Shown here: one piece after another, positions 43,578-55,228 of the stretch
Position numbering within the stretch: the stretch's first letter is position 1
How the letters are laid out: the number at the start of each line of letters is the position of its first letter
NCBI RefSeq assembly: GCF_003597395.2
Contig: NC_133770.1
Coordinates: forward strand, 10,992,590-11,056,589
Source: Chelonoidis abingdonii
Lineage: Eukaryota > Chordata > Testudines > Testudinidae
Length of the DNA: 64,000 nt
Direction of reading: 5' to 3'
Translations under genes and position numbers: made by a program
The notes under the pieces: generated by a model
Databases searched by the model: none
The model's input: only the letters and a program-made list of their open reading frames with translations
What the model was told of the DNA's origin: nothing

Positions 43578-44610
43578 TACCCAATATCCTGTCTCTGATA
43601 GCTACAAGCACTTCATGCTTCTGAGGAAGCTGCGAGAAACCCTAAAGGCAGCACATGTAGGGTAATCTGCCCCACTCCTGCATGTTGTGTCTCTTTCTAA
43701 TCTCTAATAGTTAGAGACTGATATGAACCTGAATCCTGAGGTTTAATATCTCTTCCAAAATTTCTTAATTTAAACTATAACTCTTGATATTCATAAAAAA
43801 ATTGCAATCTTTTTTAATCTTGTAAAATGTTTGGCCTCAAAGACATCCCGTGGCAATGAGTTCCACAGACTGATTACCTGTTGAGTGAAAAATAATTTGC
43901 TTTTCTCACTGTTTAATTTAATTTCAATTTCTTTATTTCATTAAATGTTCCCTTGCCCTTGGATTATGAGACAGGGAAGCTCCTGATCTGCCTTGTCTAG
44001 ATCAATGATTTGTTTTATATATTTGTATTCTGTCCCCTTTTATTCATTTCCTTCGTTAGATAAACAATTCCAGTCACCTTATCTGAACTTCCCTCTACTT
44101 CTACAACATCCTTTTTCAGATGCTGTGACACTACTGCACACAGTGCTCTAGTCTAGGCAATGCTGCCCCATTGATTTATATAGTGACAGTATAATCGTTT
44201 CCATATTATTCTCCATTCTATTCCTTATGCATGCTACCTGCTTTGGGCTTTTGACTGCCACTGCATATTGAGCTGCCATCTTCACTGAGTTGTTTCTAAT
44301 GACATGCATGATGTTGATATTGTTCATTTAGAACCTTGTCAGGTGCATGAACAGTTTGTTCCTTTCTCCACTGTTTATTATTTTCCAGCTATCGGCACTG
44401 GATTTCAGTGACATCTTGCTGCCCATTCACCTAGCTTGATTATATATCTTTGAAGTTCCCCACAGTCCTGGCTGGCCTTTACTCATCTAAATAACTTTTG
44501 CCACATGCAAAGTTAGCTACCTCACTCTGAACACCCTCACTCACATACTCCAGATCACTAATAAATATAGTAAATAACACAAGCTAGTATAGAACTTTGA
44601 AGCATTTGGG
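43578..44610 (-). mobile_element. CR1-type LINE, antisense, about 1 kb
   Basis: CAATATCCTGTCTCTGATAG at the left (3' end of the element), then CCGTGGCAATGAGTTCCACA, TTATGAGACAGGGAAGCTCC, CATTGATTTATATAGTGACA, TTTTGACTGCCACTGCATAT, GTTGCCCATTCACC-like TGCTGCCCATTCACCTAGC and TCCAGATCACTAATAAATAT. This is the order of the 3' UTR and C-terminal coding part of an old CR1-type LINE in antisense. The longest LINE fragment here; no intact frame. Confidence 0.82.
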
Positions 44611-45195
44611 GGTGTCTGTGGCCATGAGATACTATATTTGTATTATTTATTAATTAAAATGAGAATGAAACACCACTTTACAATCTGCCCCTCGTTAAAG
44701 TGCCCATAACAGCACAAGGATGTCTCTAGCATATATTTCTTAGGATGCCTTTTTGGCCATATTCTCAGCTGACATAAATTGTCATCGCTTTGGGGTTTTT
44801 TTTTAAGGATATTGATTCTTTTTGTGAACTTCAGTTTTGGATGGTAATGAAGCTAAGAGCCTATTACAGTCATTGCCCCTAAATCAATACAGCCACAGTG
44901 GACGGCAATTTTGAAGATGTAGTCAATCGAATGCCATTGCAACAGGATCAATGCTAACAATCTCAGCAAAGCAAATCTACATCATCTTTCAGCTGATGGA
45001 AAACGAAAGGTTGTCCGTGTCTAATAAAGAAGGGAAGGCGAGATTAAGCAGAGATGAGTTTATTAACTGGCTTCTTAGTGCACTAGGAGAGGGCTTTCAA
45101 ACTCAGGGCTAAACGGAGGTCAAAAATCATGCATTATAATTATGTGCAAATAGTAAGCGTGACTCTTTTCACTATGTTAGGCTTAGACTGGTTTA
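44611..45195. other. No recognisable gene
   Basis: AT-rich unassigned sequence. Confidence 0.4.
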
Positions 45196-45199
45196 ATTC

Positions 45200-45455
45200 C
45201 ATGGGGCCTGATTCTCTATCATTGTCATCCTTTGCACTTGTGTGCAGTGGGTGTAAAATGTTGCCAATCAGAGCAGTAGAGCAGACGCAAGGCAACGGAG
45301 AGTCAAGCACACTGATTGCGAAGGAGCCACTCTGACTTCCACCACGGGAGCAAAGAGGAGAATCAGGCACACTGGGTTCAAGGAAACAGTAAGGGCCAGA
45401 TCTTCAGCTAGTGTAAACTGGCATAGGTCCAGTGATGTGAGAGTAAAGAGCAGTG
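45200..45455. repeat. Palindrome-class repeats
   Basis: GGGGCCTGATTCTCTATC (45205) faces GGAGAATCAGGCACACTGG (45358-45376), an inverted pair enclosing about 130 bases. It is followed by AGGGCCAGATCTTCAGCTAG with GTGTAAACTGGCATAGG (45394-45428), the left half of the palindrome seen complete at 52087. Confidence 0.6.
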
Positions 45456-45599
45456 ACCCGGGAATATCCTTTTGTCATTGCGTGTGTGAGTTTAGTACCT
45501 GTGAAAGCCTTGGAGACTGAAGTCACCTCTTTTACCAAGCGCTGCAATGGGGCAGGAGCAGCACATGGCTCCCCACCAGTGGGCCTCACCCCTTTGTTG

Positions 45600-45745
45600 A
45601 CTTTTGTCTTATACATGGACTGTAGACTCCCTAGAACAGGGATTATCATGTCACTATATATGTGTGTGCAGTGCCCAACAGAGGCAGGCTCTGATTATTG
45701 ACTGGTGGGCTCTAGGGCACTACTGCAATACAAATAAGACATTGT
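45600..45745 (+). mobile_element. L2-like tail, diverged
   Basis: TGGACTGTAGACTCCCTAGA, ACAGGGATTATCATGTCAC, GTGCAGTGCCCAACAGAGGC and GCACTACTGCAATACAAATA match the order of the tail at 13955-14155. Confidence 0.55.
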
Positions 45746-46485
45746 ACTAAGTCAGAAAGTAGTATCACAGCGAGTATCTTCACCTCTTCTAGTGACCACA
45801 TAGAAGTAAGAGCATATTACTGCTACCAGCTAATGGAGCTGCTGCGGCTGAGGTCTGTGTTTTGCTCCTGAAGGCTTTAAGTTCAAAACTCCATGCAAGC
45901 GGTTGATAGATTTCTACCTTTCTTGTCAAGCAGGTCAGGTTCAAACCAGGTCATTAGAGCTACATCATTGATCTATTGCTAAAAAGAAAAACAGCTTTAT
46001 GTAGCAGTGTTTCCTCGTTGACAGTCTTGCAGGGGCTGCTCTGGAGACACTGACAGAAAATGTTCAAATATTAGAGAAACCACCATTTAAAAAGAAAAGC
46101 TTTTTTTTATCATCCCTTTCAGGTTGAATATGTTACCAAACAAAAAAAAGGTGTTTAGCCATTTAAATTTGGCAAAGACATCACAGTGACTCACCCAGGA
46201 GGGCATTATTCTCCTTGGGATTGCTTTAAAATTCCCTTTTTTTCCAGTCACATACCATGCTGAAAGCCCCACTATTCCACATCTCTCTTTTCTGCTGGCT
46301 CCAGCACTGTGCTTACCTGATTGACAGATCATCAGTGTTTGCCACTCCTGTTGTACCTCTGGGTAGCTTAAAGCAAAGAGCTATAATTGGGGTCACCAGT
46401 GACAACTGACTGTAATTTGTGGATGCTCTGGGATAACATTCCAGCTACTGGGGTAGTGACCCTTCCCCACTTCATATTTTTATTC
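45746..46485. other. No recognisable gene
   Basis: AT-rich unassigned sequence left of a solo LTR. Confidence 0.4.
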
Positions 46486-46490
46486 TGCAC

Positions 46491-47157
46491 TGTAGACGAG
46501 CGGACTTACCCATGCAGCGCCTCCTGCTGGTGACTTCCGGGACTTAGCTCATTCCAGCTCTGGAGTGCCAGTGATCTGCCTGTCCTCTCACCCCCATGTC
46601 CTTCCTGGACCCCAGTGCCCTTTTACATGGGGTGCTGCCCCCTGACAGTAACCCCTTTCTCTCAGGGTCTCCCCTCCCTGGGGAACCCGTGCCCACTATT
46701 CCCACCTCACCTCAGTATAAGGCTGCTGCCAGTCATCATCTAGCCCCATGCCCTGGGGCAGACTGCAGTATCAGCCTACTCATCACCGGCAAGGAGGGTT
46801 TGGACCTGCTGCCTTTGCCTACCCCTGGGCTGCCCTCAGCAACCCCTAGTACCCCTTGGCCTTCTGCTAGGCCACAGCCTGGGGCTTTCCAGCCTGTCCT
46901 CAGCCCTGCTTCACTCAGGTACTCTGCTCAGGTCCCTGCAGCCAAGCCCATCTCCCTCTACAGGGAGAGAGAGAGACTTCTTTCTGCCCCTGGCTTCTCT
47001 GCCTTTATAGGGCCAGCTGAACCTGTTTGGGGCATGGCCCCTGCTGCACTCACTTCCCCCCAATCAGCCCAGCCTAAAAGCTGCTTTCTCTAGCCACAGC
47101 CCCCTCCCACGGCTGTTTTTACCCCTTCAGGCAGGAGCTGGGGTCCACCCTGCTACA
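46491..47157 (-). mobile_element. 667-bp solo LTR, antisense, 5-bp TSD
   Basis: Ends TGTAGACGAG and CCCTGCTACA (TG...CA with TGTAG/CTACA inverted tips) lie between perfect TGCAC duplications at 46486-46490 and 47158-47162. On the minus strand CCCTATAAAGGC (about 47000-47011) is a good TATA box, so minus is the sense strand. GC-rich LTR of a recognised turtle type. A 165-codon plus-strand frame (46596-47093) rich in Pro, Ser and Ala is antisense to the LTR and is not a gene. Confidence 0.92.
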
Positions 47158-47162
47158 TGCAC

Positions 47163-48010
47163 CCGTTCCTGAAAACTGTTCTCTATGGGTAATCTACAGC
47201 TGCTATGTAGATTCTCATTTAAGTCTAGGTCACTCACTCCACAAGAGTGGGGCTTTAAATGCATGTACAGCCCTCTGCTTATTTGTCTTGCATCTGGTGC
47301 GTGATCCATACAGGCTGTGGATCTGTTACAGCTCCCAACTTGCAAGTCTGGATCTTCAGCTCCCTCTTTAGAAATGTGTGCTTTTTTCAGTTCTCACAAT
47401 CTGTGGTTCAATTTCAAAAGGCAGCTGATGTAAATGATCTTTGAAAGGGATCTGTTAACTGTTTACCTACTGCCCAGTGGCATGAATGTTTAGGGCATTA
47501 AACTACAAAAGAGATTGTCTTCTCTCTATAGATAAGGTTTCTTCCAGGGTTCTAAGTCTGATTTTCATTCCTCCACCCTCAGGATAGGAAAAAGCTTTTC
47601 ATCTCAAAACTTCTTAGGCAAATACTGGGGTTCTAAATCATTAGTCCTTGCTAAGGCAAAACCTCATGTGGCTTTATGCTGCCTGAGGCTTTGTGCTGGC
47701 CTTCTGCTTGGGGATGAATTCCACCCCAAGGTTTTTATCCTCAAGCCACTCATGTTATAGGCTGAATTGTCTTCCTCAGGGTGGTATCTGGGTTCTGAAG
47801 GTTTGAATAGTTTAGCTTTCATGTCCTGGAGGGATCCATTTCATTATCCTCCTTTGCATCATTTCAGCTCCTTCCACGGCTCTGCTATAATGAGTGGAAC
47901 TGATTGCCTTTGTTTAATTAGGTTCTTTTGCCGAGAACACTGAAACCACTTGCTGAGACTTGTTCTCAACAGTCTTCTGAGAGTGAGCAAGGCATGCATA
48001 AATGCCCTGA
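47163..48010. other. No recognisable gene
   Basis: Pyrimidine-leaning unique-looking sequence. Nothing recognised. Confidence 0.4.
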
Positions 48011-48014
48011 GAAC

Positions 48015-48248
48015 AGAACAGGGAGTGGGTAATGCCTGCATTCTGATCCCAGCACTTACAGTGGTACTCCCTCTGTGACCATACGCATACCGCTTCATCT
48101 TTCAGCCTTCATTTCCCTGCCTACGAAATGAGCATAACAACAATTACTTCCCTGCATCACAGGGGTGTTGTGAAGTTAATTAGTTCTCAACTTGGTCAAG
48201 CGCTTTGAAGTTGAAAAGCGCAATACAGATTCCACATATTATTAATGT
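48015..48248 (+). mobile_element. tRNA-derived SINE, sense
   Basis: GCATTCTGATCCCAGCAC, CCTCTGTGACCATACGC, CCTTCATTTCCCTGCC, CATCACAGGGGTGTTGTGAAG, AAGCGCTTTGAAGTTGAAAAG and GCGCAATACAGATTCC give a nearly complete SINE body and tail. Confidence 0.72.
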
Positions 48249-48854
48249 TGTAATTCCTTCGTTGCTGCTACTTTGGAGAAAAAAATCTTCTTGCAATTCT
48301 TTCACTCTTTTCCTCTCTTACGCTCCCACCAGGGCTTGCTATACATTGATTAGGCCAAGGGTGAAATAAGTCCTCCGCCAGTCAGTTGTAATGAAAACAG
48401 CCCCACATTTATGGCTTTGCAAGGGAGTGGAGTTACTACAACACAGTTGTAGAAAACCAATTTAAAATAAAAAAACCAAAACAGTTAAAACATAACACAG
48501 ACTGTTAGCTTACTATGCCAGCAGTGTTATGAAAGATCATCAGAAATGAACCTCACCGGGTCCTATAGATATTGTATCCATCAAGCTGTAAGAGAAACAC
48601 TGACAGACACAGAATTCTGAAACGTAAAGGCAGATAATAATGAAAATTAAACAGATGCATCGTTTAGGCTCCCCCAGCAGGGGATGCTTTCTTGTCCATC
48701 ACCTAAAGTGAAGTCTTGTGGAACTAGGGCTTTTGCTGGAATTTGATAGGAAGCTTACATTTAAGACCATGCTAAAGATTTTTCCTTCCCAGCTGTTTTG
48801 TGATTATTGGTTTATCTGGTCTTTTTCTTTTAAAATGATTGTAGAGCTGTGTAC
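48249..48854. other. No recognisable gene
   Basis: AT-rich unassigned sequence. Confidence 0.4.
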
Positions 48855-49230
48855 ATAAGAATGGCTATACTGGGTCAGACCAAAGATCCACCTCGCCTGC
48901 TGTATAGCCCAGCCCACCTAGCCCAGTATCCTGCCTCCTGCTTTAAAGCCTCCTGTATAAGGAATGGCCACACTGGGTCAGTATCCTGCCTCCTGAAAAC
49001 TGTTTCACAGAACTAGATAAATTCATAGAGGATAGGTCCATCAACGGCTATTAGCCAGGCTGGGCAGGGATGGTGTCAGAGGGAATGAACAGAACAGGTA
49101 ATCATCAAGTGATCCATCCCCTGTTGCCCATTCCCAGCTTCTGGCAAACAGAGGCTAGGGACACCATCCCTGTCCATCCTGGCTAATAGCCATTGATGGC
49201 CCTATCCTCCATGAATTTATCTAGTTCTGC
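48855..49230 (-). mobile_element. Rearranged CR1 tail cluster
   Basis: Antisense CR1 start ATGGCTATACTGGGTCAGAC, then a second start AATGGCCACACTGGGTCAG (48962), then 49011-49078 in the opposite (sense) orientation (AGAACTAGATAAATTCATAG ... GGGATGGTGTC), then antisense again to 49228 (ACACCATCCC ... ATTTATCTAGTTCT). The inverted segments pair over about 68 bases. Also a local duplication of CCCAGTATCCTGCCTCCTG-like sequence. Confidence 0.85.
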
Positions 49231-49610
49231 GAGACAATTTTCATGACGAGAACTATATCCATTTTTATGAAAGAAAACAGTACTCATATTACATTCCACA
49301 CCAGAGGTGGCTGCATTTTAGTAGTGGGGGAAAGAAGAGATATAACGTAGATAAGTTTTTCACATCTTAGCTCATTATTAATATCTAGCTGATGTTGTAA
49401 AAGTGTTCTGGGATATATTTATGCTCCAACATCATAGCTGGGAATTGCATAAGTGTCTAAATGCCATTGACATTCTAGTGTGCGTTGATGTCTAACCTCC
49501 TGAGATCTCTTGAGTCTCCCAGCTCACGAACATAAAAGTCTCAAATACTTAAATGAATCTGAAATCATAGATCTGAAAAGTTCTCTAAACATGTAATTAC
49601 ATTTTCTAAT
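49231..49610. other. No recognisable gene
   Basis: AT-rich unassigned sequence. Confidence 0.4.
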
Positions 49611-49615
49611 GTACT

Positions 49616-50289
49616 TGTGATGGGATGTATTCCCCATGCTGGCCCTGAGAGAGTTGAATTAGGCTAGATGAGCCCAATTAACCAAATAAGCAGGGGAGAG
49701 ATTTAGGTTGGGAAGGGGCCTCTAATTGGAAGCAGGCTTAGCTGGACAGGAACAGGAGGGGCCCGCATAAAGCCCAGGAACTGAGAGCAGAAGGGGGCTG
49801 CAGAGAGGCAGGCCGTAGCCATGTCTTGGGAGAAGGGGAGGTGTGTATGCAACTATAGAGGGTAGTTCCTGGGAGGAGGAAGTTGGGGGCTGGCAAACTC
49901 AAATTGTGGGGGGAGGTGGGAAAAGGGTTAGGGGAAAAGCAGTAAGGAATAAGATAGCAGACCTTGGCTAGTGATTAGAGAGCCCCTGTGCTGGAACCCA
50001 GAGTAGAGGGTGAGCTCAGATTCTGTTACTAGCTAAACATGGTACAGACAAGGCAAATGACAGCAGACTGCCTGGGACAACTTATTCCAGAAAGGGGGAA
50101 CCATGTAGTGACCTGGCTGGAGCACTGACATCATGAAAAGGAGGCTGTGGTTCCTGGAGCAAGAGAGGCCTGTGGGGTGAGAAAGGATGATGGGTAGGGG
50201 CACTGTCAAAGGAGGGCAGCATCTGGCAGACCTAATCCCCCGAGTGGCCAAGAGGTGGTGCGGCTAGTGGTGAGTGAACTCCATCACAA
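49616..50289 (+). mobile_element. 674-bp solo LTR, sense, 5-bp TSD
   Basis: TGTGATGGGATG at the left and CTCCATCACAA at the right, flanked by GTACT at 49611-49615 and 50290-50294. A TATA-like GCATAAAGCCC lies at about 49772. The word GCTGGAACCCAGAGTAGAGG (about 49990) is shared with the LTR at 31964 (GCTGGAACCTGGAGTAGAG), so the two are related. No internal region, hence solo. Confidence 0.88.
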
Positions 50290-50294
50290 GTACT

Positions 50295-51775
50295 ATTGCA
50301 CTATTACTTGTGATTTTGCACTGTGCTTTTCTACGCTCATGATAAGCTGCAGTGCTTGGGGTCATAACAGTAGAATAGTGTAGCACTTTTAAAATGTGAA
50401 TTGCATTGTACATCAATACCTAATTATAGAGTGTTTACCCAGCGTATGTATTCAGGGTTTGTCTGTACCCAGTGTCCCGCTTCTGTGCTCTCTGACTGCT
50501 CTTCAGTTCTCATGCTGAGTTGCTCCCTGAACTGTACAGAATGATCCCATCGACTCACTAGAGACACAGTAACTAACTTCAGTGTCCAGTCCTGAGTCCC
50601 TCGCTCTTGGTAACCTTTGTCTTTACTGCTGAAAGAATGTGTGGTTTTTATTGCAGGATGTCTAACGTGAGTTAACCATCCCACTGTAAAATTCTGGTGG
50701 AGAAAAGGTGCTGTCGTTTTACCATGAGGTTAAAAAGGCAAGGTCAGTCAGAGGCAGATATTATCTAGCTTCCTCTTGGTGAAAACTACAGGTGTCCCGT
50801 CTCCTCTAAGATTGTAACAGCTCAGTAACTATTGCATGTTAGTTATCTTGCTGTAAACAAAACATCTCTTTGGCAGCGAAGACCTGGCTATCGAGCATCA
50901 CTCTGGTAGATGTTGGTTATTGATAGGGTTGATCCTCCACATCAGGTTGTGACACAAAGTCCTTTCAAGTTCCCCTTCCCCTCCACCTCCTTACACACAG
51001 GATTCTCCAACAAAGGTGGCTGATATGAATCATTTCCTCATCCATTCAATTTCTACTGCATTTTTGAGGGGAAAGCGGTTGGTTGGAAGAGCTCCTTTCC
51101 CTCCAGGTCTATTGAATGCATAAAGAATTCATATTTGGGTTGGCTCTCCAGTGATACAACAGCTGTCTGTAATAGCTGAAGACCCAAGATGACAACATCT
51201 TTTCATAAGGTCAAGCCCATCAATTTTCTGCTTCTAATACAAACATTTAAATCCACTGCACAGTAATCACTGTGCATTCATGACGAACAAGCACAAAATA
51301 ATATAGGCACCAACCTCATATGCATGTTCAGTATTCCAGTCAGAATATATCTGGTTACAAACAGAAATGTAGGCAACAAGCTATATCCACAGCTCCAGTG
51401 TGTTCTATAGAACTAAAGTTGAGACCAGCTGAGAATCTAAACCATGATGTCTTTCATGAAAAAATGTTTCCAGGAGTAGAGGGTAGGCTAGATTAAAGAA
51501 TCCTGTGCTACCGCATGCGGCGATGCATTCTGAAGAATTGATGAGCCAACTTCAGAAGCTCATATGGTTGCCCAATACAAAAAGTGACATAATGAGTTTA
51601 TTTAGCTTTTGGCAGAACTAATTTTAAAAACATGTTCTATCTACAGTCTACTTTAGACTATTCTCTTTGGAGAAGGGATCATGTCTTCTTGTCTGATGAT
51701 GTTCTGGAATTGCTTGGCTGGCTCGAAATATCACAAACTCAAGAATCAGAGATTTCACCCACTACTGCCTCGCAG
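50295..51775. other. No recognisable gene
   Basis: Mostly unique-looking. An 86-codon minus-strand frame at 50424-50684 has no domain. Confidence 0.45.
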
Positions 51776-51777
51776 GA

Positions 51778-51860
51778 AAATCACATACACCCTTAGCTGG
51801 TGTAATCCACTGTCATCAATGGAGCTACGCTGATTTACACTATTTGAGGATCTCTTCCCA
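51778..51860. repeat. Half palindrome, 'gctggtgtaa' class
   Basis: TTAGCTGGTGTAATCC, ATCAATGGAGCTACGCTG and ATTTACACTATTTGAGGATC belong to the class complete at 52087-52172. Confidence 0.55.
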
Positions 51861-52086
51861 TGCTCCGCTTGACTCATGGCCAATTATACCCACTTTTGTT
51901 TTGTTTGTTTGTTTGGGTGGCTTTTGCACAGAGGGACCCTGTGTCTCTGGCAGTGTAGCCTCTACTTAGTGTCTGTGATTTCTGACACTTCCTTTCCCAT
52001 AACCACTGTTATCTACTGAATTATCTACTCCTCATTTGCAGAGTTACCATTACTTTAGATAGTGAGATCTTCAGGGCAAAAATCAT
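51861..52086. other. No recognisable gene
   Basis: Contains a GTTTTGTTTGTTTGTTTGGG patch at about 51898. Nothing else. Confidence 0.4.
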
Positions 52087-52172
52087 AGGTCAGATCATCA
52101 TCTGGGGTAAATCAGTACTGCTCCAGTGACTTCAGTTGGACTAAGCCAATTTACACCAGCTGAGGATCTGGT
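52087..52172. repeat. Small palindromic repeat
   Basis: GGTCAGATCATCATCTGGGG-TAAATCAG at the left and CAATTTACACCAGCTGAGG-ATCTGGTC at the right form an imperfect fold-back of about 33-base arms around GTGACTTCAG. Partial copies at 45394, 51778 and 61375. Confidence 0.7.
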
Positions 52173-52274
52173 CTGTATTGTCTTATACTGCTGTAATTAT
52201 ATTGCTATTTATAAATTCAAAAAGGGCTACAAATTGTCTTGGTCTGAGATCTGGGCTGATTCTGGTCAGTTCTT

Positions 52275-52600
52275 GTGTTCATAGGTTTTTAAGGCCAGAA
52301 GGCACCATGATGATCATCCAGTCAAATCTCCTGCTAAGTGCAGGCCAAAGCATTCACTCAATAACTACAGCATCGTGCCCATAACTTCTCTTTGAGCTAC
52401 AGCATATATTTTTTTAGGAAGACATCCCAATATCAAGACTTGAAGTGATGGAGAATCCACTCCACCTCAAGGTAAGCTGTTCCAATGGTTATTTACCTTC
52501 ACTGTTAAAGATTTGTACACCATTTCTCATCTGATTTCTTTTATAAGCTTCAGCTTCTGGCATTAGCTCGCAATATGCGTTTGTCTGCTAGATTAGAAGA
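52275..52600 (-). mobile_element. CR1 LINE 3' region, antisense
   Basis: TTAAGGCCAGAAGGCACCAT, ATGATCATCCAGTCAAATCT, GTGATGGAGAATCCACTCC, GCTGTTCCAATGGTTATTTA, CCTTCACTGTTAAAGATTTG and CTGCTAGATTAGAAGAGC follow the order of another CR1 subfamily's 3' end in antisense. Non-coding. Confidence 0.85.
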
Positions 52601-53595
52601 GCTATTGACTATCAGAAATCTCTTCTCCCCTACCCCCACCCCTATTCCCCCAGTTGCATCTCCTCACCACCAATGTATTTTCTTATTCTTCCATTCTCAG
52701 ATATGTACATATAATGAAGACTATAAATAGTTTAGAGTTGAAATTGTTCCCCTGCTGTTACACTGTGTAAAAATTAATCAGACTGTCTTCCTGCATATGT
52801 TTATAGGAGCATCAGCAAGCAGCCATGGGACTAGAGAATCAGTGCACCCATCACCTTACTATATAGTCTCTATGATTTTCTCCTCCTGTAGTTGCTCCCT
52901 GATGCTCTTGTGAGCATATGCAGGAAGAAAATCTCTTTGATTTAATTTATGCACAGTGTTTCAAATCCAACCTATTTGTATTCTTCACAATGTGTACCTC
53001 TACCGTGATGGGAGAATAACAAAGTATGTTGTCTGCTGGTGAACAAATTGCATCAGTATGAAAAAATTACAGTAGGGAATTGCAGAGTTAAAGTAATTGA
53101 ACAAAAGTGCAGCTGCCACTTTAACAGCAGCAATTCAGAGCCAGGAAAGCTTTTCTCCTTTGATCATGAAAACCAGAGTGCACTAAGGATGTTAATTGTG
53201 ACTAACAGAGTTGACACCTTTGTGTCGTGCATCTTCCAGGTCCTTCTCCCGAGAGTGAAAGAATGTGGTGCACTGTCTCATCCACTGTGATAGTGCACCT
53301 CCCTTCATTCTTAAAGTGAAAGCCCCATTTCTAACCATGAGACTCCCACTCTCTCTACATGCTTGCTTTTGTGTCCCTAGTTTGTGTCAAGCCCCAACAC
53401 CCACTAGTTATTTGGGTGGGGTATCCATGGGAAAGAAGCCACTAGGTGTAAAAACAAATGATCATAAGAGAAACTGCCCTGCCTGAATACAATGTACTAA
53501 TGATGGAGCTATTCTGGAGGACAATCCAGATCCAGTAGTATCTGTAAAGCAACTGATTGGTGCGTTTGGCTTTTAACTGAAAGGCTGGTGACTTA
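52601..53595. other. No recognisable gene
   Basis: AT-rich. An 83-codon frame at 53039-53290 has several Cys but no recognisable motif. Confidence 0.45.
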
Positions 53596-53599
53596 AGCC

Positions 53600-53715
53600 C
53601 CATCCCACAATAGCTCTTTGGACAAGCAGGGTTTCCCAGTGGTTAGGGCATTCTATACTCTGTCTGCCACAGACTCCCTGTGTGGCCTTTGGCAGGTGTC
53701 TTAGGGCGGGGTTTC
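53600..53715 (+). mobile_element. tRNA-derived SINE head, sense
   Basis: TTTCCCAGTGGTTAGGGCAT (A-box region), CTGTCTGCCACAGACTCCC and TGTGTGGCCTTTGGCAGG form a SINE head and start of body, truncated before the tail. A second TTTCCTAGTGAGCAGGATG follows at 53711. Confidence 0.65.
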
Positions 53716-54640
53716 CTAGTGAGCAGGATGTACACTCCATCTGTATGTTGGAATTCCAAGGAAGATGGTGTCACCATCCCATGAGAACGTGTAGTTCCAC
53801 AATGCTTCTCAATGCTGATCTGTACCTCATGTCCCAATCCAGCCCTTGGCTTCAGAACAGATTCTGGCTCCATCAGCAATGCCACGGAAGTTCAGAAGCA
53901 AACATAACCATTTTCCATTTTGGGCCAACTTGTAGAAAACTTGCTTTGGTAACCATTCTCATTGACATTTCTATCTCTATGTAGTGCCCATAATCCCTGT
54001 GCAGATGACAGCTCTAGAATGATCGTATTGTTCTGCAGTACAATGTGGCAACAAGCATTCTGAAGTTGTTCTGTTTGATCTATAGTTTATTATGCACTCT
54101 GACACATTGTCACTACATGAAGAATCACTTCCGTCTCACACATTGGTTTCCAAAACTGTGAAAGTTAGCACTGGGGCCAAGAGGCTATCCCCGAGCAAGC
54201 TCATGCATGCAGCTTGAACTGTTCATGGCCCTGCAATTATAATTCGAATAAACAGTTTCAAATCACAGCAAGGTTTTAGGCACAATCATTGTCTGAGTAT
54301 AAGCAATTATAATAGATAAGCCTAAAAACTTTTTGCTGAGAATCCTGCAGTGCTCTAGGTGAACAGTAGATAGCTCAAGGTCATTTTTATCTTTCCAAAA
54401 GAGAAAACATTCACCTTTAAAATTCATTATCTATTTCTTCAGGGGGGAAAATGGTATAAAAGTAGGTTACACTGATTACTGCATGTTAAATGATTGATTA
54501 AAACGCACGGCCTGTGGCGTTGATTTTGATGTCCCAGTAATGTAATTCACTAGTAACTCTAATATGGATGGAGTTATACTGGTTTAAAACTGGCACAATA
54601 GAGAGGACACAAGTTCAAAACCTCCGGGGGGTGGAAATTA
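53716..54640. other. No recognisable gene
   Basis: AT-rich unassigned sequence. 54570-54600 has a palindrome-class fragment. Confidence 0.4.
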
Positions 54641-54729
54641 GGTCCCTGTAACTGTCCGGTGTTGGGGCTCGGCCCTCTCAGGCGCAGCTGGGAGCCAGGG
54701 CGCCTCACTACACGTGGCAAAGAGTTCCG

Positions 54730-54960
54730 GGTTCTGGCCCTTCAGCAGGGGTTAAACAAACAAATAGTCGATAAGCCCAGGCCCTGGGTCAGGGCGGGGC
54801 AATAAGCAGTTCAGAGCTCAAGCCATTCAGCAGGGGCTGAGCCAACAAATAGTCGATAAACCCAGGCCCTGGGTCAGGGTGGGGCAAGAAGCAGTTCCGA
54901 GCTCAGGCCCTTCAGCAGGAGCTGAGCAAGCAGATAGTCTATCAGTCTACGAGAACGGCC
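54730..54960. repeat. About 85-bp tandem repeat, 2.6 copies
   Basis: Units start TTCAGCAGGGGTTAAACAAA, TTCAGCAGGGGCTGAGCCAA and TTCAGCAGGAGCTGAGCAAG, each followed by (C/A)AAATAGTCGATAA and CCAGGCCCTGGGTCAGGG in the first two. Inside the LTR. Confidence 0.88.
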
Positions 54961-55228
54961 TCCTCAGGCCAATGAGAGGGGGAGTCTGCCACCCTTGGAC
55001 GGGTGGCAGGGGGAATGCAGGCCTTCCCACTCCACTGCTTTCCAGCCCGGGGCCTAGCAGCAGCAAAGACTCGCTGCTGTCAGTGGGGATCCTGGCTGCA
55101 ACACACTGACATCGGCTGAGGCTCTCCCGGAGCCAAACCAGGGTCAGCTAACCCCGGGCCACTTCCAACCTCCCGCTCTCGGGGTACCTGTGTCTCGCCA
55201 GCATCTTCCGGTGGGTCCCAGACCATGG

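Noticed and set aside
46596..47093. 165-codon Pro-rich plus-strand frame
   Set aside because: Entirely inside a solo LTR and antisense to its promoter.
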